Positions 46,556-56,330 of a DNA stretch of 64,000 nucleotides are shown here, one piece after another. The position numbers and the translations under genes are program-made. The stretch comes from Vibrio sp. JPW-9-11-11. Lineage in GTDB: Bacteria > Pseudomonadota > Gammaproteobacteria > Enterobacterales > Vibrionaceae. The stretch's first letter is position 1. Each line of letters starts with the position of its first letter. The stretch spans positions 62,001 to 126,000 of the forward strand of contig NZ_SZQJ01000007.1 in NCBI RefSeq assembly GCF_013369335.1, in the 5' to 3' direction. The notes beneath the pieces are model-generated. The model did not search any database and had not been told where the DNA came from. It saw nothing but the letters and a program-made list of their open reading frames with translations.

Positions 46556-47818
46556 TTAGAAAGATAGGAAGAAGCCAGCGATTGTCGCTGCCATTAGGTT
46601 AGATAGCGTACCCGCACAAACCGCTTTAACACCCATACGAGCGATGTCGTGACGACGGTTTGGAGCTAGACCACCTAGACCACCTAGTAGAATCGCGATA
46701 GAAGAAAGGTTCGCGAAACCACATAGAGCAAATGCGATGATAGCTTGAGTCTTCTCAGACATTACCGCACCTGTTGCTGGTACAACTTGTGCTGCATCAC
46801 CAACGTAAGGTACGAAGTTTAAGTAGGCAACGAATTCGTTCACTACCAGTTTCTGACCAATGAATGAACCTGCAAACGTAGCTTCTTCCCATGGCACGCC
46901 AATTAGGAATGCTAGAGGCGAGAATAAGTAACCTAGGATTAGCTCTAGAGTGAGCTCTGGCATACCAATGAAACCACCAAGACCACCCAAGATACCGTTG
47001 ATTAGCGCAATTAGGCCAACAAATGCAAGTAGCATTGCACCTACGTTTAGCGCTAGTTGTAGACCAACAGACGCACCGCCAGCAGCTGCGTCGATAACGT
47101 TAGCTGGCTTGTCGTCGCCGCCGTCGATATCTGCACCTAGATCTTCATTTGGAGTATCTGTTTCAGGCTTGATGATTTTAGCGAACAATAGACCACCTGG
47201 CGCGGCCATGAATGATGCTGCTACAAGGTACTCTAGAGGTACACCCATAGATGCGTAACCCGCTAGTACACCACCAGCAACAGACGCAAGACCACCACAC
47301 ATTACTGCAAATAGCTCAGACTGAGTCATTTTAGGAACAAACGGACGAACCACTAGAGGCGCTTCTGTTTGACCTACGAAAATGTTAGCTGCTGCAGACA
47401 TTGACTCGGCACGTGAAGTGCCTAGTGCTTTTTGTAGACCGCCACCAAGAATCTTGATCACCCACTGCATCACACCGATGTAGTAAAGTACCGAAATTAG
47501 CGCAGAGAAGAAGATTAGCGTTGGTAGTACTTGGAAAGCAAAGATGAAACCGATACCGTCAACTGAGAAGTTAACTAGGCTGCCGAATAGGAAACCGGTA
47601 CCGTCTTTACCGTAATCGATAACGTTCTGTACACCAGCTGAGAAACCAGCTAGAAGGTCGCGACCCCATGGTACGTAAAGAACGAAACCACCGATGATGA
47701 ATTGGATAGCAAAAGCGCCACCCACGGTTCTTAGATTGATAGCTTTGCGGTTATCAGACAGTAGTAATGCAATTCCTAGCAATACTGCCATACCGACTAG
47801 GCTCATAAACAGGCTCAT
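46556..47818 (-). CDS. nupC: Concentrative nucleoside transporter (NupC, CNT family)
   Basis: The 420-residue product is nearly colinear with the structurally solved V. cholerae CNT (vcCNT), beginning MSLFMSL and holding the substrate signature GQTEAPL and the ALCGFANLSS sodium-site region. It couples nucleoside uptake to sodium. It feeds the adjacent deo pathway. A CRP site lies upstream and a strong terminator follows. Confidence 0.96.
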   Translation of the reverse strand: MSLFMSLVGMAVLLGIALLLSDNRKAINLRTVGGAFAIQFIIGGFVLYVPWGRDLLAGFSAGVQNVIDYGKDGTGFLFGSLVNFSVDGIGFIFAFQVLPTLIFFSALISVLYYIGVMQWVIKILGGGLQKALGTSRAESMSAAANIFVGQTEAPLVVRPFVPKMTQSELFAVMCGGLASVAGGVLAGYASMGVPLEYLVAASFMAAPGGLLFAKIIKPETDTPNEDLGADIDGGDDKPANVIDAAAGGASVGLQLALNVGAMLLAFVGLIALINGILGGLGGFIGMPELTLELILGYLFSPLAFLIGVPWEEATFAGSFIGQKLVVNEFVAYLNFVPYVGDAAQVVPATGAVMSEKTQAIIAFALCGFANLSSIAILLGGLGGLAPNRRHDIARMGVKAVCAGTLSNLMAATIAGFFLSF

Positions 47819-47962
47819 AGTTTATGACTTCCTTATATGTTGTTTGTTGGCGTGTTACAAAATGGAGCTCAAAAGCAGGCGCAATTATACTCATCCGTCC
47901 ATTGATAAAGTAATGCCGTCCTCACAGTTTCTAATAAGATTCATCATGCGTTCACTCATTTA

Positions 47963-47978
47963 CGTGAACAAGATCACC
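47963..47978. promoter_or_regulatory. CRP site upstream of nupC
   Basis: CGTGAACAAGATCACC contains GTGA-N6-TCAC, a strong CRP match, about 145 bases before the nupC start. It fits catabolite control of nucleoside uptake. Confidence 0.65.
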
Positions 47979-48022
47979 TTTAATGCGGTTAGTAATCATC
48001 AAATGAACAATTTCTTTAGGAA

Positions 48023-48799
48023 TTATTCACAAATACCGAACGCCAGATTGCTATTTTTCCAAACGATTTCAGCAACCGTTTGCTTAGGCATCTGCTTTAG
48101 CTCTGCAAGAGTGGTCAATATTTCAACAATTCTCTTAGGGTGATTTGGGGTACCTTGATACCCATTGAGTGGCATGTCTGGAGCGTCTGTTTCCAGAACA
48201 AGGTTTTCGAGCGCCAACTGGGTAATAGCCTGGCGAGTTTTATTGGCCCTTGGGTACGTAATCACCCCTCCAACACCAATGTAAAAACCGCGTTCAACAA
48301 ACTGCATGGCTTGCTGATAACTCCCGGAAAAACCATGCAACACACCACCATATTTAAACTGCTTGTGCTTAAGAATCTGCAGCAAACGGTGATGCGTCTT
48401 GCGGCTATGTAAGATCAGAGGCAGTTTAAACTCATTGGCAATATCGACCTGCTGAACGAATATCTGTTCTTGCCGCTCCATATCAACCTCTATCATGGCG
48501 TCTAAACCACACTCACCTACCGCAACACACAAACCGTCTTGCCGTTCTAATAGTAGACGTAATTCGGTAAAGCTGTGGGGATTTAGTTGCTCTAAAAACA
48601 GCGGATGCATCCCCAACGCATAATAAAGCCCGGGCGATTGCTGAGACAGGGAGCGAAGGTGCTGCCAATTTGACGGGCCTATTGCGGGCAAGACCATACG
48701 TTCTACCCCACATTGTCGAGCGCTCTCGACATGTTGCATCACATCCGCAGAGAAACAGTCGAAATCAAGATGACAATGGGTATCAAAAAGGCGCATCAT
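48023..48799 (-). CDS. TatD-family metal-dependent hydrolase, YjjV-like
   Basis: The 258-residue product has LFDTHCHLDF and VGECGLDAM metal motifs and ETDAPDMP, as in the TatD/YjjV family. YjjV-like enzymes are DNases or phosphoesterases of uncertain substrate. The start codon overlaps the stop of the upstream small gene by four bases (ATGA) and sits in the loop of a hairpin. E. coli yjjV lies near deo genes, matching this context. Confidence 0.9.
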   Translation of the reverse strand: MMRLFDTHCHLDFDCFSADVMQHVESARQCGVERMVLPAIGPSNWQHLRSLSQQSPGLYYALGMHPLFLEQLNPHSFTELRLLLERQDGLCVAVGECGLDAMIEVDMERQEQIFVQQVDIANEFKLPLILHSRKTHHRLLQILKHKQFKYGGVLHGFSGSYQQAMQFVERGFYIGVGGVITYPRANKTRQAITQLALENLVLETDAPDMPLNGYQGTPNHPKRIVEILTTLAELKQMPKQTVAEIVWKNSNLAFGICE

Positions 48800-48813
48800 C
48801 GCTGCGCCTTTTT
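48785..48813 (-). terminator. Terminator-like hairpin containing the yjjV-like start codon
   Basis: The minus-strand arms AAAAAGGCGCA and TGCGCCTTTTT form 11 base pairs with loop GCGATGA, followed by the T-run of codons 4-5. It has all features of an intrinsic terminator, yet lies within a translated operon. Confidence 0.6.
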
Positions 48814-48945
48814 ACTGCTCTCGATTGTAAGGGAAGCAGGGTCACTTCGGTAGGGAACACAGCTTCGTTTATTTTCCGGCGTCAAACCTAAAGACAAACA
48901 CCACTGATCATACTTCGCGATCCAGCCCTTAAACCAAGCGAACAT
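48796..48945 (-). CDS. Conserved-looking 49-residue small protein
   Basis: ATG 48945, with GAGGGAG upstream, opens a 49-codon frame ending in TGA that overlaps the yjjV-like start. It begins MFAWFKGWIAKYDQWC and contains LGLTPENKRSCVPY. It lies 15 bases after the yaaA stop. I recall similar small vibrio proteins (WFK..W....D..C...GLTPE.KRSCVPYR) but no function. The tight operon packing supports it as real. Confidence 0.8.
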   Translation of the reverse strand: MFAWFKGWIAKYDQWCLSLGLTPENKRSCVPYRSDPASLTIESSKKAQR

Positions 48946-48960
48946 GCCCTACTCCCTCGA

Positions 48961-49734
48961 TTACTGCTCTTCGCGTTTAAAAACAAGCTCGGTCGGCGTC
49001 GACTCTTCTTCGACAAAGTAGTACCCAGCGGTATCAAACTTGGTCAAGTCAGCCACACTTTCAATCCGATTTTCGATAATGTAACGCGCCATCATGCCGC
49101 GAGCTTTCTTGGCATAAAAGCTGATAACTTTGTACTGACCGTTCTTACAGTCTTTGAATACGGGCGTAATCACTTGAGCATCCAGCGATTTGGGCTTAAC
49201 GGCTTTAAAATACTCATTAGACGCTAAGTTAATCAGCACATTGTCACCTTGCGCAGCAATCGCTTGATTCAACTTATCAGTAATGATATTGCCCCAAAAC
49301 TGATAGAGGTTGGTGCCTTTGTCATTGGCCAGTTTAGTGCCCATCTCTAGGCGATAAGGTTGTATTAGATCAAGAGGTTTAAGCAGCCCATACAAACCAG
49401 ACAGCATACGCAAGTGGTCCTGCGCATAATCAAAATCAGCGTCGCTTAGAGACTCCGCATCCAAACCAGTATAGACATCGCCTTTAAATGCGAGGATCGC
49501 TTGGCGAGCATTGTCCGGTGTAAAGGTTTCACTCCACTCCTGAAAGCGCCCTACGTTGAGATCGGCGATTTTATCACTCACTTTCATTAAGCGAGCCACA
49601 TCGGCTGGTGTGAGCTGACGGCATACATATATCAACTGCTTTGAGTACTCGATCAACTCAGGCTGAGTATGCTTTTCGGTAGCCAGTGGCGATTCATAAT
49701 CTAAGGTTTTCGCTGGGGATACGACAACTAACAT
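48961..49734 (-). CDS. yaaA: Peroxide stress protein YaaA
   Basis: The 257-residue product matches YaaA along its length from [16 protein letters not shown], with [20 protein letters not shown]. YaaA lowers free iron and protects DNA during hydrogen peroxide stress. It is the first gene of the yaaA-small ORF-yjjV-like operon. The ribosome site is weak. Confidence 0.95.
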   Translation of the reverse strand: MLVVVSPAKTLDYESPLATEKHTQPELIEYSKQLIYVCRQLTPADVARLMKVSDKIADLNVGRFQEWSETFTPDNARQAILAFKGDVYTGLDAESLSDADFDYAQDHLRMLSGLYGLLKPLDLIQPYRLEMGTKLANDKGTNLYQFWGNIITDKLNQAIAAQGDNVLINLASNEYFKAVKPKSLDAQVITPVFKDCKNGQYKVISFYAKKARGMMARYIIENRIESVADLTKFDTAGYYFVEEESTPTELVFKREEQ

Positions 49735-49775
49735 GACTTTACTCTATCTATTGGATTTATAACTTATAGGTTACA

Positions 49776-49807
49776 AAAAAAGCCGTGCAATGTCTGCACG
49801 GCTTTTT
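49776..49807 (-). terminator. Terminator of the AGCS symporter gene
   Basis: AAGCCGTGCA pairs with TGCACGGCTT, flanked by A and T runs, so it is strong on the minus strand. Confidence 0.9.
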
Positions 49808-49832
49808 GAATCGTTGTAATAGCGAAAAACAA

Positions 49833-51263
49833 TCAGTTCTTGTTGTTTTGATCCCAGATACCTTCTTCCAACTGAGATTTTAGCTCAGGGAAGTCATTGG
49901 AATCAAAGGTGGGGACTTTACCCTCATCAAGCTGACGGTTGTAGTCTTTAGCCAGTTTAATCACAATGCCAGACAATAGAAGAATCGCCACCAAGTTGAC
50001 AATCGCCATCAATCCCATAGACACGTCAGCCAACGCCCATACCACAGGAAGAGAAGCAACCGCGCCAAACATGACCATACCGAGCACAATAACGCGGAAC
50101 AAACTCAAACCAGCTTTGTGGTTATGCTCAAGGAAAATGAGGTTTGTTTCAGCGTAGGAGTAGTTGGCAATAATCGAGGTGAAAGCGAAGAAGAAGATCG
50201 CCACAGCAACAAAGATACCGCCCCAGTCACCCACTTGCGAACTTAGCGCCGCTTGCGTCAACTCAATACCAGTCACTTCACCATGAGGAACGTATTCGCC
50301 CGACATCAAAATAATCGCTACGGTGGCCGAACAGATAACAATGGTATCCATAAATACGCCTAGCATTTGTACGTAACCTTGCGACGCAGGGTGCGGCGGA
50401 TAAGGTGTTGCCGATGCTGCTGCATTCGGCGCTGAACCCATACCCGCTTCATTCGAGAATAGGCCACGCTTAATGCCGTTGATCATCGCCTGTGCAATCG
50501 CATAACCTAAGCCACCGGCTGCAGCTTCTTGCAATCCGAACGCACTCTTAATGATGAGTGTCAGTATTGCGGGAAGTTTCTCAAGATTTGAGAACATGAC
50601 AAAGAGCGCGAGAAGCAAGTAAGCCAGTGCCATGATTGGAACAATAAGTTCAGCCACTTTCGCAATGCGCTTAATACCACCGAAAATTACTACTGATGAA
50701 AGCAGCACTACCGCAATGCCAACGTAGGTTGAGTCCCAACCAAATGCATTATTCATCGCATTCGCGATTGAGTTCGCCTGTACTGCGTTGAATACCAGCC
50801 CAAATGCGATGATGAGAAAGACAGAGAAAAGCACGCCCATCCAGCGCATTCCAAGGCCTTTTTCCATGTAATAGGCAGGGCCACCACGGTAGTTACCATC
50901 ATCATCTTTCGTTTTGTATAGCTGAGCCAAAGTACTCTCAGCGAACGATGTAGCCATACCCAGCATAGCGATGAGCCACATCCAGAAGATGGCACCAGGT
51001 CCACCTGCAGTTAACGCAACAGCCACACCGGCCATATTGCCTGTGCCTACACGTGCAGCAAGGCTGGTACAAAGCGCTTGAAAAGAAGAGATACCCGCGT
51101 TGTCTGCTTTACGGCTGTTCTTCAAAACGGAGAACATATGGCCAAAGTGACGGAACTGGATAAAGCCCAAACGGACCGTAAAGTAAATCCCAACACCAAC
51201 TAGTAGATAAACAAGAATCGACCCCCAAAGTAGGTCATTCATTAAGTTAATTAAATCTGTCAT
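49833..51263 (-). CDS. Sodium:alanine symporter, AGCS family
   Basis: The 476-residue membrane protein carries the AGCS core GNMAGVAVALTAGGPGAIFWMW and NEAGMGSAPNAAA. It brings in alanine or glycine with Na+. ATG 51263 follows GAGGAAGC; a longer frame to 51308 has no family support. It is monocistronic with a strong terminator and contributes to the Na+-driven physiology supplied by Nqr. Confidence 0.93.
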   Translation of the reverse strand: MTDLINLMNDLLWGSILVYLLVGVGIYFTVRLGFIQFRHFGHMFSVLKNSRKADNAGISSFQALCTSLAARVGTGNMAGVAVALTAGGPGAIFWMWLIAMLGMATSFAESTLAQLYKTKDDDGNYRGGPAYYMEKGLGMRWMGVLFSVFLIIAFGLVFNAVQANSIANAMNNAFGWDSTYVGIAVVLLSSVVIFGGIKRIAKVAELIVPIMALAYLLLALFVMFSNLEKLPAILTLIIKSAFGLQEAAAGGLGYAIAQAMINGIKRGLFSNEAGMGSAPNAAASATPYPPHPASQGYVQMLGVFMDTIVICSATVAIILMSGEYVPHGEVTGIELTQAALSSQVGDWGGIFVAVAIFFFAFTSIIANYSYAETNLIFLEHNHKAGLSLFRVIVLGMVMFGAVASLPVVWALADVSMGLMAIVNLVAILLLSGIVIKLAKDYNRQLDEGKVPTFDSNDFPELKSQLEEGIWDQNNKN

Positions 51264-51967
51264 AGCTTCCTCGTAGTGAGTGTTCGCTGACCTTTGCTTC
51301 CCAGCCATCCATCTAACTGCCCAACAAGTGTCAATCGTTCATGTCATGTTGGTATTGTGATGCTTGCAGTTTAGACCTGTGAAATTCGCTTCATGCTTCC
51401 ATTTCACGTGCCAGCGTTTTTTGACGGGCGGATAATGCAGCGAAGAAGAGCAAAAATCAATATGCACTCGCATGCTTATTTTTGTTATTTTTCACTGAAT
51501 ACTCACCACCAATTAACACAAACCAGAACACCAAACCAACCACCCCACAACATTCAAACAATAAATCCACAACATTTGACATTAAAGGAAACATAACATC
51601 GCAAGATCTTACATTCGCGCTTGATACCTTAAGCCTCAAGGCACGGTGACGTACGGTAAAAGTAGCCATGCCCCATTCAATGCGAAAATGCATTACCCAA
51701 TACAAAGCCAGATGCATATTAACTTAGTTACTCAACACACACTTAGGCTCTTAACAATTCATGTCGCCACATTTAATCGTTTTCCTTAAGCTAAACGGAC
51801 AAATTAGCACCAGTCTTGAATCTGATATTTGTGAACCTTACGCACACTCTGCGTAAAAACTTCATTGAAACGTAACAAATGAGAAACGAATCAAGGTTAC
51901 TTTTCTTCTACCTATGGTATTAAAAAAATGCCTTGTAAGAGGTATAAAAATCATAAAGAGGTAGCTT
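51264..51967. other. Long intergenic region without identifiable gene
   Basis: These 704 bases lie between divergent genes and hold their promoters. Short frames seen on both strands lack ribosome sites or family support. An AC-rich plus-strand tract at about 51500-51590 is unexplained. I identified no strong hairpin or operator. Confidence 0.4.
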
Positions 51968-52150
51968 ATGGAAGGCTTAAACTTTGAAGAAATTTTTGAA
52001 CAGGACTTTCCTAAAGGAAGAGGAAATCGCTCAAAACCCGTCAAGCGTAAATGGCGTGAAATAGAGGCAATAAAAGACCGTCAGCGGTTACAAAAAGAGC
52101 TGATGGATATGGACATCGGCTTTAATGACTTAGATAAAGTAGAGTATTAA
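51968..52150 (+). CDS. DUF3545 family small protein
   Basis: This 60-residue charged protein has KRKWREIEAIKDRQRLQKEL in its centre, the DUF3545 pattern, and no membrane segment. A good AGAGGTAGCTT site precedes ATG 51968. Its function is unknown. It ends in a terminator shared with the convergent hemerythrin gene. Confidence 0.85.
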   Translation: MEGLNFEEIFEQDFPKGRGNRSKPVKRKWREIEAIKDRQRLQKELMDMDIGFNDLDKVEY

Positions 52151-52177
52151 AAAAAGAGGCAGCGATGCCTCTTTTTT
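52150..52177. terminator. Bidirectional terminator
   Basis: AAAAAGAGGCA pairs with TGCCTCTTTTT with A and T tails on both sides, between DUF3545 and the convergent hemerythrin gene. Confidence 0.88.
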
Positions 52178-52192
52178 GTTGTCTTTTGTATA

Positions 52193-52744
52193 TTAGTTGC
52201 ACTCGTGCTCGGTTTGATGCACTCGCTGCGCAAGTTGTTGGTACTGCTCTGCAATGGTGCTACCAAACACAGGATCATCTTCACAAACACTCCACTGCTC
52301 TTCGACCGCCTGCCAATCTTTAACGGTAAACTTTTCAATCAAATGCGGGAAGATGTTTCGCTCTTCTGTTTCAAGGTGCTTCTTCTGAGCGTCAAGAAAA
52401 GACTGCAGCTGTTCGATAAACATGTCTTGAGGAATGACCGCATCTTGTAGAACCATGTCGACAATATCTAAAAAGGCATGGGTCTGCTCTGATAATGTCT
52501 TATGTTCTAACTCAAGATTGTCGATTTCATGATTATGACCATAGTGCTCAAGGTAGTACCGGTAAAGGATATCTTCTTTTGGGTGGTGTACCTTTTCTGC
52601 ATGATTTGCTAAATAATCGACCAGCTCACGCAATACCCCATAATTTACCGGACGCTCACTTTTCAATAAGTTGAGTTTATGTCGCAGTAAAGCGAGTAAC
52701 CGCACCATATAACCGTGCTCTCGGTGGATCCGTTCAATCATCAT
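52193..52744 (-). CDS. Hemerythrin-like cation-binding domain protein
   Basis: This 183-residue helical protein has the HHE arrangement: IHREHGYM, HAEKVHHPKEDIL, LELEHKTL and HLETEERNIFP supply the His and Glu ligands of a di-iron site. It may sense or bind oxygen or nitric oxide. ATG 52744 has AAGGAG upstream; a longer frame to 52843 is unsupported. It lies 100 bases after ung on the same strand. Confidence 0.88.
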   Translation of the reverse strand: MMIERIHREHGYMVRLLALLRHKLNLLKSERPVNYGVLRELVDYLANHAEKVHHPKEDILYRYYLEHYGHNHEIDNLELEHKTLSEQTHAFLDIVDMVLQDAVIPQDMFIEQLQSFLDAQKKHLETEERNIFPHLIEKFTVKDWQAVEEQWSVCEDDPVFGSTIAEQYQQLAQRVHQTEHECN

Positions 52745-52843
52745 AGTGCTTCTCCTTAACACCCATTTTTTATCAGTGTATAAGAGAACGGCATGCTGCG
52801 CTTTGATATTGTTCGAAAAACCGACAAACTTCTTTACTGACAA

Positions 52844-53524
52844 TTACACCGTTATCGGCAATCGCCATTCAATCGGTGTTTTCTGTTGTTCGAGCAAATA
52901 CTGATTGGTCTTTGAAAAATGACCGCAACCAAAAAAGCCGCGATGCGCCGAAAGCGGTGAAGGGTGAGGCCCGGTTAATACATGGTGTTTGCTTCTATCA
53001 ATAAAGCGCCCCTTTTTCTGCGCGTGCGCGCCCCATAAGAGGAACACGACCCCACTTAGCTGCTGGTTGATCGCTTCTATAACCTTATCAGTAAAAGTTT
53101 CCCAGCCAGTTTTCGCGTGCGAGTGAGCTTTGCCTTGTTCCACGGTTAAAACCGTATTGAGCAACAGTACGCCCTGCTCTGCCCAACTCTGCAAATACCC
53201 ATGCTGAGGGATTTCAAATCCGGGGATATCTTGCGCTAACTCTTTATATATGTTGACCAACGAAGGGGGCGTTTTAACGCCAGGCAGAACTGAAAAGCAC
53301 AAGCCGTGAGCTTGGCCGGGTCCGTGGTAAGGGTCTTGCCCGAGAATCACAACCTTAACGTCAGCAAATTCTGTCGTTTCAAACGCATTGAACACCTCTT
53401 TGGCGGGTGGAAAAACCACTTTACCGGCAGCCCGTTCAGCTTCGACGAATGTCAGTGTTTGCTGGAAATACTCTTGCTGCTTTTCAGCGTCAATCACATC
53501 GTGCCAAGTCAGTTGAGATTGCAT
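52844..53524 (-). CDS. ung: Uracil-DNA glycosylase
   Basis: The 226-residue product has GQDPYHG (62-68, catalytic Asp64) and [11 protein letters not shown]. It removes uracil from DNA. The start is ATG 53524 with AAGGA upstream; GTG 53527 is possible. A base excision repair partner, nfo, lies upstream on the same strand. Confidence 0.97.
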   Translation of the reverse strand: MQSQLTWHDVIDAEKQQEYFQQTLTFVEAERAAGKVVFPPAKEVFNAFETTEFADVKVVILGQDPYHGPGQAHGLCFSVLPGVKTPPSLVNIYKELAQDIPGFEIPQHGYLQSWAEQGVLLLNTVLTVEQGKAHSHAKTGWETFTDKVIEAINQQLSGVVFLLWGAHAQKKGRFIDRSKHHVLTGPHPSPLSAHRGFFGCGHFSKTNQYLLEQQKTPIEWRLPITV

Positions 53525-53593
53525 CACGATTCCTTCTACCTATATAAATGCGGCTTGATTGTCGCAAAATAAGTAGAAGGAACAAAGAGAAGA

Positions 53594-53698
53594 TTAGTGC
53601 TTCTGTGGCGTGCGGTGGTGGCCTTGTCCAGAAATGTGACGGTTTGGTGTAGGAAAACGCACCGGACGAACGGAAGCATAAGAATAAGAGAAAGGCAT
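53594..53698 (-). CDS. Candidate 34-residue small protein
   Basis: ATG 53698, with GAGGGTG nine bases upstream, opens 34 codons ending in TAA. The peptide is basic and rich in Arg, Pro and His (RPVRFPTPNRHISGQGHH), with no membrane segment. It lies alone between nfo and ung. I do not recognise it; it may not be translated. Confidence 0.35.
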   Translation of the reverse strand: MPFSYSYASVRPVRFPTPNRHISGQGHHRTPQKH

Positions 53699-53761
53699 AA
53701 TGGCACCCTCATAATATTGAACACAAACTATTCTATGAAAAATTAGTGCCAGTTTTTCTCC

Positions 53762-54652
53762 TTATGCTATTTCACTCGCCGCCTGACGATAAAACTCCCT
53801 CAACTGTGCGATCTCTTGCGGCCAAACGTCAGGGTTTATTGTTTCAAGAATCAATGGGATACCATCGAATCTGGCATCTTTAGCAATATACTCAAAACAG
53901 TCCCAGCCTATCTCCCCTTGACCTAACGAATGATGTCTATCCACTTTGCCGCCTAATGCGATCTTTGAATCATTAATGTGCATTGCCTTCAAATAGCGCA
54001 TGCCAACGATACGATCGAACTCAGCAAAGGTGGCATCACATGCGGCAAAATTACCCAGATCGTAGCCAGCGGCAAAAGTGTGGCAAGTGTCGATACACAC
54101 ACCCACTCGCGATTTATCTTCGACCTGTTCAATGATTTCGGCCAGGTGTTCAAAGCGCCAACCTAAGTTAGTACCTTGCCCTGCGGTGTTCTCTATTACT
54201 GCAATCACTTCAGGAACCGCCTGATGCGCCAGATTAATAGACTCAGCGATTTTTGCCAGACACTCTTTTTCAGAGATCTTCTTTAAATGACTCCCAGGAT
54301 GAAAATTGAGCAGGGTTAAGCCGAGCTGATGGCACCGCTCCATTTCATCAATAAACGCTGCACGCGATTTTTCGAGCTTCTCCTCTTCAGGCGCTCCTAA
54401 GTTAATTAGATAGGAGTCATGGGGCAGAATCTGTTCTGGGGTAAAGCCAAGCATTTTGCAGTTAGCCTTAAATGCCGAGATCGTTTTCTCTTCGAGAGGT
54501 TTAGCGGCCCACTGACGTTGATTTTTAGTGAATAGTGCAAAGGCATTAGCACCGATCTCACGCGCTCTCAATGGCGCTTGATCAACGCCGCCCGCAGCGG
54601 ATACATGCGCACCAATAAACTTACTTCCATCGTTATTTTTTATCATTGTCAT
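53762..54652 (-). CDS. nfo: Endonuclease IV
   Basis: The 296-residue product matches EndoIV, with [17 protein letters not shown] near the start and the zinc-site segments [28 protein letters not shown] and MHINDSK. It cleaves at abasic sites. The start is uncertain between ATG 54652 and ATG 54646; no clear ribosome site is seen. Confidence 0.96.
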   Translation of the reverse strand: MTMIKNNDGSKFIGAHVSAAGGVDQAPLRAREIGANAFALFTKNQRQWAAKPLEEKTISAFKANCKMLGFTPEQILPHDSYLINLGAPEEEKLEKSRAAFIDEMERCHQLGLTLLNFHPGSHLKKISEKECLAKIAESINLAHQAVPEVIAVIENTAGQGTNLGWRFEHLAEIIEQVEDKSRVGVCIDTCHTFAAGYDLGNFAACDATFAEFDRIVGMRYLKAMHINDSKIALGGKVDRHHSLGQGEIGWDCFEYIAKDARFDGIPLILETINPDVWPQEIAQLREFYRQAASEIA

Positions 54653-54866
54653 TTAATCACTTTACACTTTCAGAATGGCCACCAACTTACAGGCACTTAG
54701 TAGACCAAGTTCAATTTCCTAGCTAATTTTGTAGTAAATTTACAACAAATATAACTATTAAATATTTTTTATTTATTCAAAAATATTTAATAACGTTGTT
54801 TTTAAATGATTTATTGATTTAGAACAACAAAATAACCATCACAAAAATAGTGTTTTTGGTTGTTAA

Positions 54867-54910
54867 TTGACATAAATCAATACTATTATAGAGGTTATTC
54901 GCTATATAAT
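54867..54910 (+). promoter_or_regulatory. FNR-activated promoter of grcA
   Basis: TTGACATAAATCAA (54867-54880) fits FNR at nine of ten bases. TATAAT at 54905-54910 places the FNR centre near -43, the class II position. An ArcA-like TGTTAATTG abuts it. E. coli grcA is known to respond to FNR and ArcA. Confidence 0.75.
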
Positions 54911-54973
54911 ACGTAGCTCAACAAAATTCGAAAGTTAACACCAATTAACCACTAAGTGGACTAGGAGACAGTA

Positions 54974-55351
54974 ATGATCCAAGGTATTCAAATCACAAAA
55001 GCAGCAAACGACGATCTACTTAACTCAATCTGGCTACTAGATAGCGAGAAGAACGAAGCACGTTGTGTTGCAGCGACTGCAGGTTTTGCAACAGACCAAG
55101 TTGTAGCGATCAACGAACTAGGCGAGTACGAAAGCCGTGAAGTCGCTATCGAGACTGCTCCTCGCATCGAAGGTGGTCAACACCTTAACGTTAACGTTCT
55201 TAAGCGCGAAACTCTAGAAGATGCGGTTGCAAACCCAGAGAAGTACCCTCAGCTAACTATCCGCGTTTCTGGCTACGCAGTTCGTTTCAACTCGCTAACA
55301 ACTGAGCAGCAGCGCGACGTAATCGCTCGTACTTTCACTGAGTCTCTATAA
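54974..55351 (+). CDS. grcA: Autonomous glycyl radical cofactor
   Basis: The 125-residue product matches GrcA (YfiD). The glycyl radical site is RVSGYAVRF, with Gly100. GrcA restores oxygen-damaged pyruvate formate-lyase. A strong ribosome site (TAGGAGACAGTA) and biased codons point to high expression. The FNR promoter upstream and a terminator downstream make a single-gene unit. Confidence 0.96.
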   Translation: MIQGIQITKAANDDLLNSIWLLDSEKNEARCVAATAGFATDQVVAINELGEYESREVAIETAPRIEGGQHLNVNVLKRETLEDAVANPEKYPQLTIRVSGYAVRFNSLTTEQQRDVIARTFTESL

Positions 55352-55369
55352 TTCTCAGTTAGTTATTTG

Positions 55370-55397
55370 AAAAAGGCGCTCACTGAGCGCCTTTTTT
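55370..55397 (+). terminator. Terminator of grcA
   Basis: AAAAAGGCGCT and AGCGCCTTTTT form the stem, followed by a T tail. Confidence 0.9.
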
Positions 55398-55469
55398 GTT
55401 TTAGCTCTACCCTATGTTATCGCGAGTAAGGTACATTAATCTCACTCCCCCCAAGACCGAGTCGATAAC

Positions 55470-56330
55470 ATGCTATTGGAAGGCATCGAAACCTTACTGG
55501 TTCTAAGTAAAGCCAAGACGATGAGCCGAACGGGCAGCTTACTCTATATAAGCCAATCAACGGTTAGCAAACGAATCGCTAATCTAGAGAATAAACTTGG
55601 CAAGAAGTTAATTGTGCCAGCTGGTCGAAATGTTCAGCTCACTCAGGATGCAATCAATCTAATTGACAGCATTGGCCCAGCTTTCAATGAGCTTCAGGGG
55701 TTGATTAATGAACAGCAAACGATGGCCGATCAAAGCCTGTTGCGATTGGACTGCTCTGAAACCTTAGTTGCAGGGTACCTCTCTGCGATTATCGGCCGCT
55801 ATTTCCAGCAAGATCCGTACTTAACACTGACCACCAACCACACGCCAAGAATCGTGGAAAATGTCCAATCAGGTAAGGCGCATATCGGTGTTTGTGCTGG
55901 TCACATGCCCAAACAGAATCACTTGATGCAATTCCACCTACTGGATGAACCATTTTATATTGTGTTTGCCCACAAGCTTGAAGCGCTACCAAACACGATC
56001 ATCACCAATGATCTCAATAACCCTGCCAATAGCTACCAGCTTGAGATCTTGGCCAGACTAAAGATCACTCCCGTCATGGAAATGGACTCCTACTCAGCGG
56101 CCGCTCAGCTAGCGATTGAAGGGATAGCGCCCGCATTGGTGCCAATTTCCGTTATCAAGGCGATGAAGATCGAACCTGTTCACTGCTCGCACTTTGAACA
56201 GATCACGCCTCTATACCGACCCATCCATATTTGCTGTCGAGCATCTTCTTATCAAAACCCCAGAATCAAATCAGTGATAACAACCATCGCTGATGCTGTT
56301 CCCAAAGCAGCTTCAGTGCCATTAACATAG
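55470..56330 (+). CDS. LysR family transcriptional regulator
   Basis: The 286-residue product has an N-terminal winged helix (about 1-60: SLLYISQSTVSKRIANLENKL) and a periplasmic-binding-like effector domain. The regulon and ligand are unknown. Its 3' end overlaps the convergent TSUP permease gene by 65 bases, so control of that gene is possible but unproven. The ribosome site is weak. Confidence 0.9.
   Translation: MLLEGIETLLVLSKAKTMSRTGSLLYISQSTVSKRIANLENKLGKKLIVPAGRNVQLTQDAINLIDSIGPAFNELQGLINEQQTMADQSLLRLDCSETLVAGYLSAIIGRYFQQDPYLTLTTNHTPRIVENVQSGKAHIGVCAGHMPKQNHLMQFHLLDEPFYIVFAHKLEALPNTIITNDLNNPANSYQLEILARLKITPVMEMDSYSAAAQLAIEGIAPALVPISVIKAMKIEPVHCSHFEQITPLYRPIHICCRASSYQNPRIKSVITTIADAVPKAASVPLT

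Noticed and set aside
51457..51717. Open frames in the long gap before DUF3545
   Set aside because: They lack ribosome sites and have no family likeness; the gap is better read as regulatory or empty.
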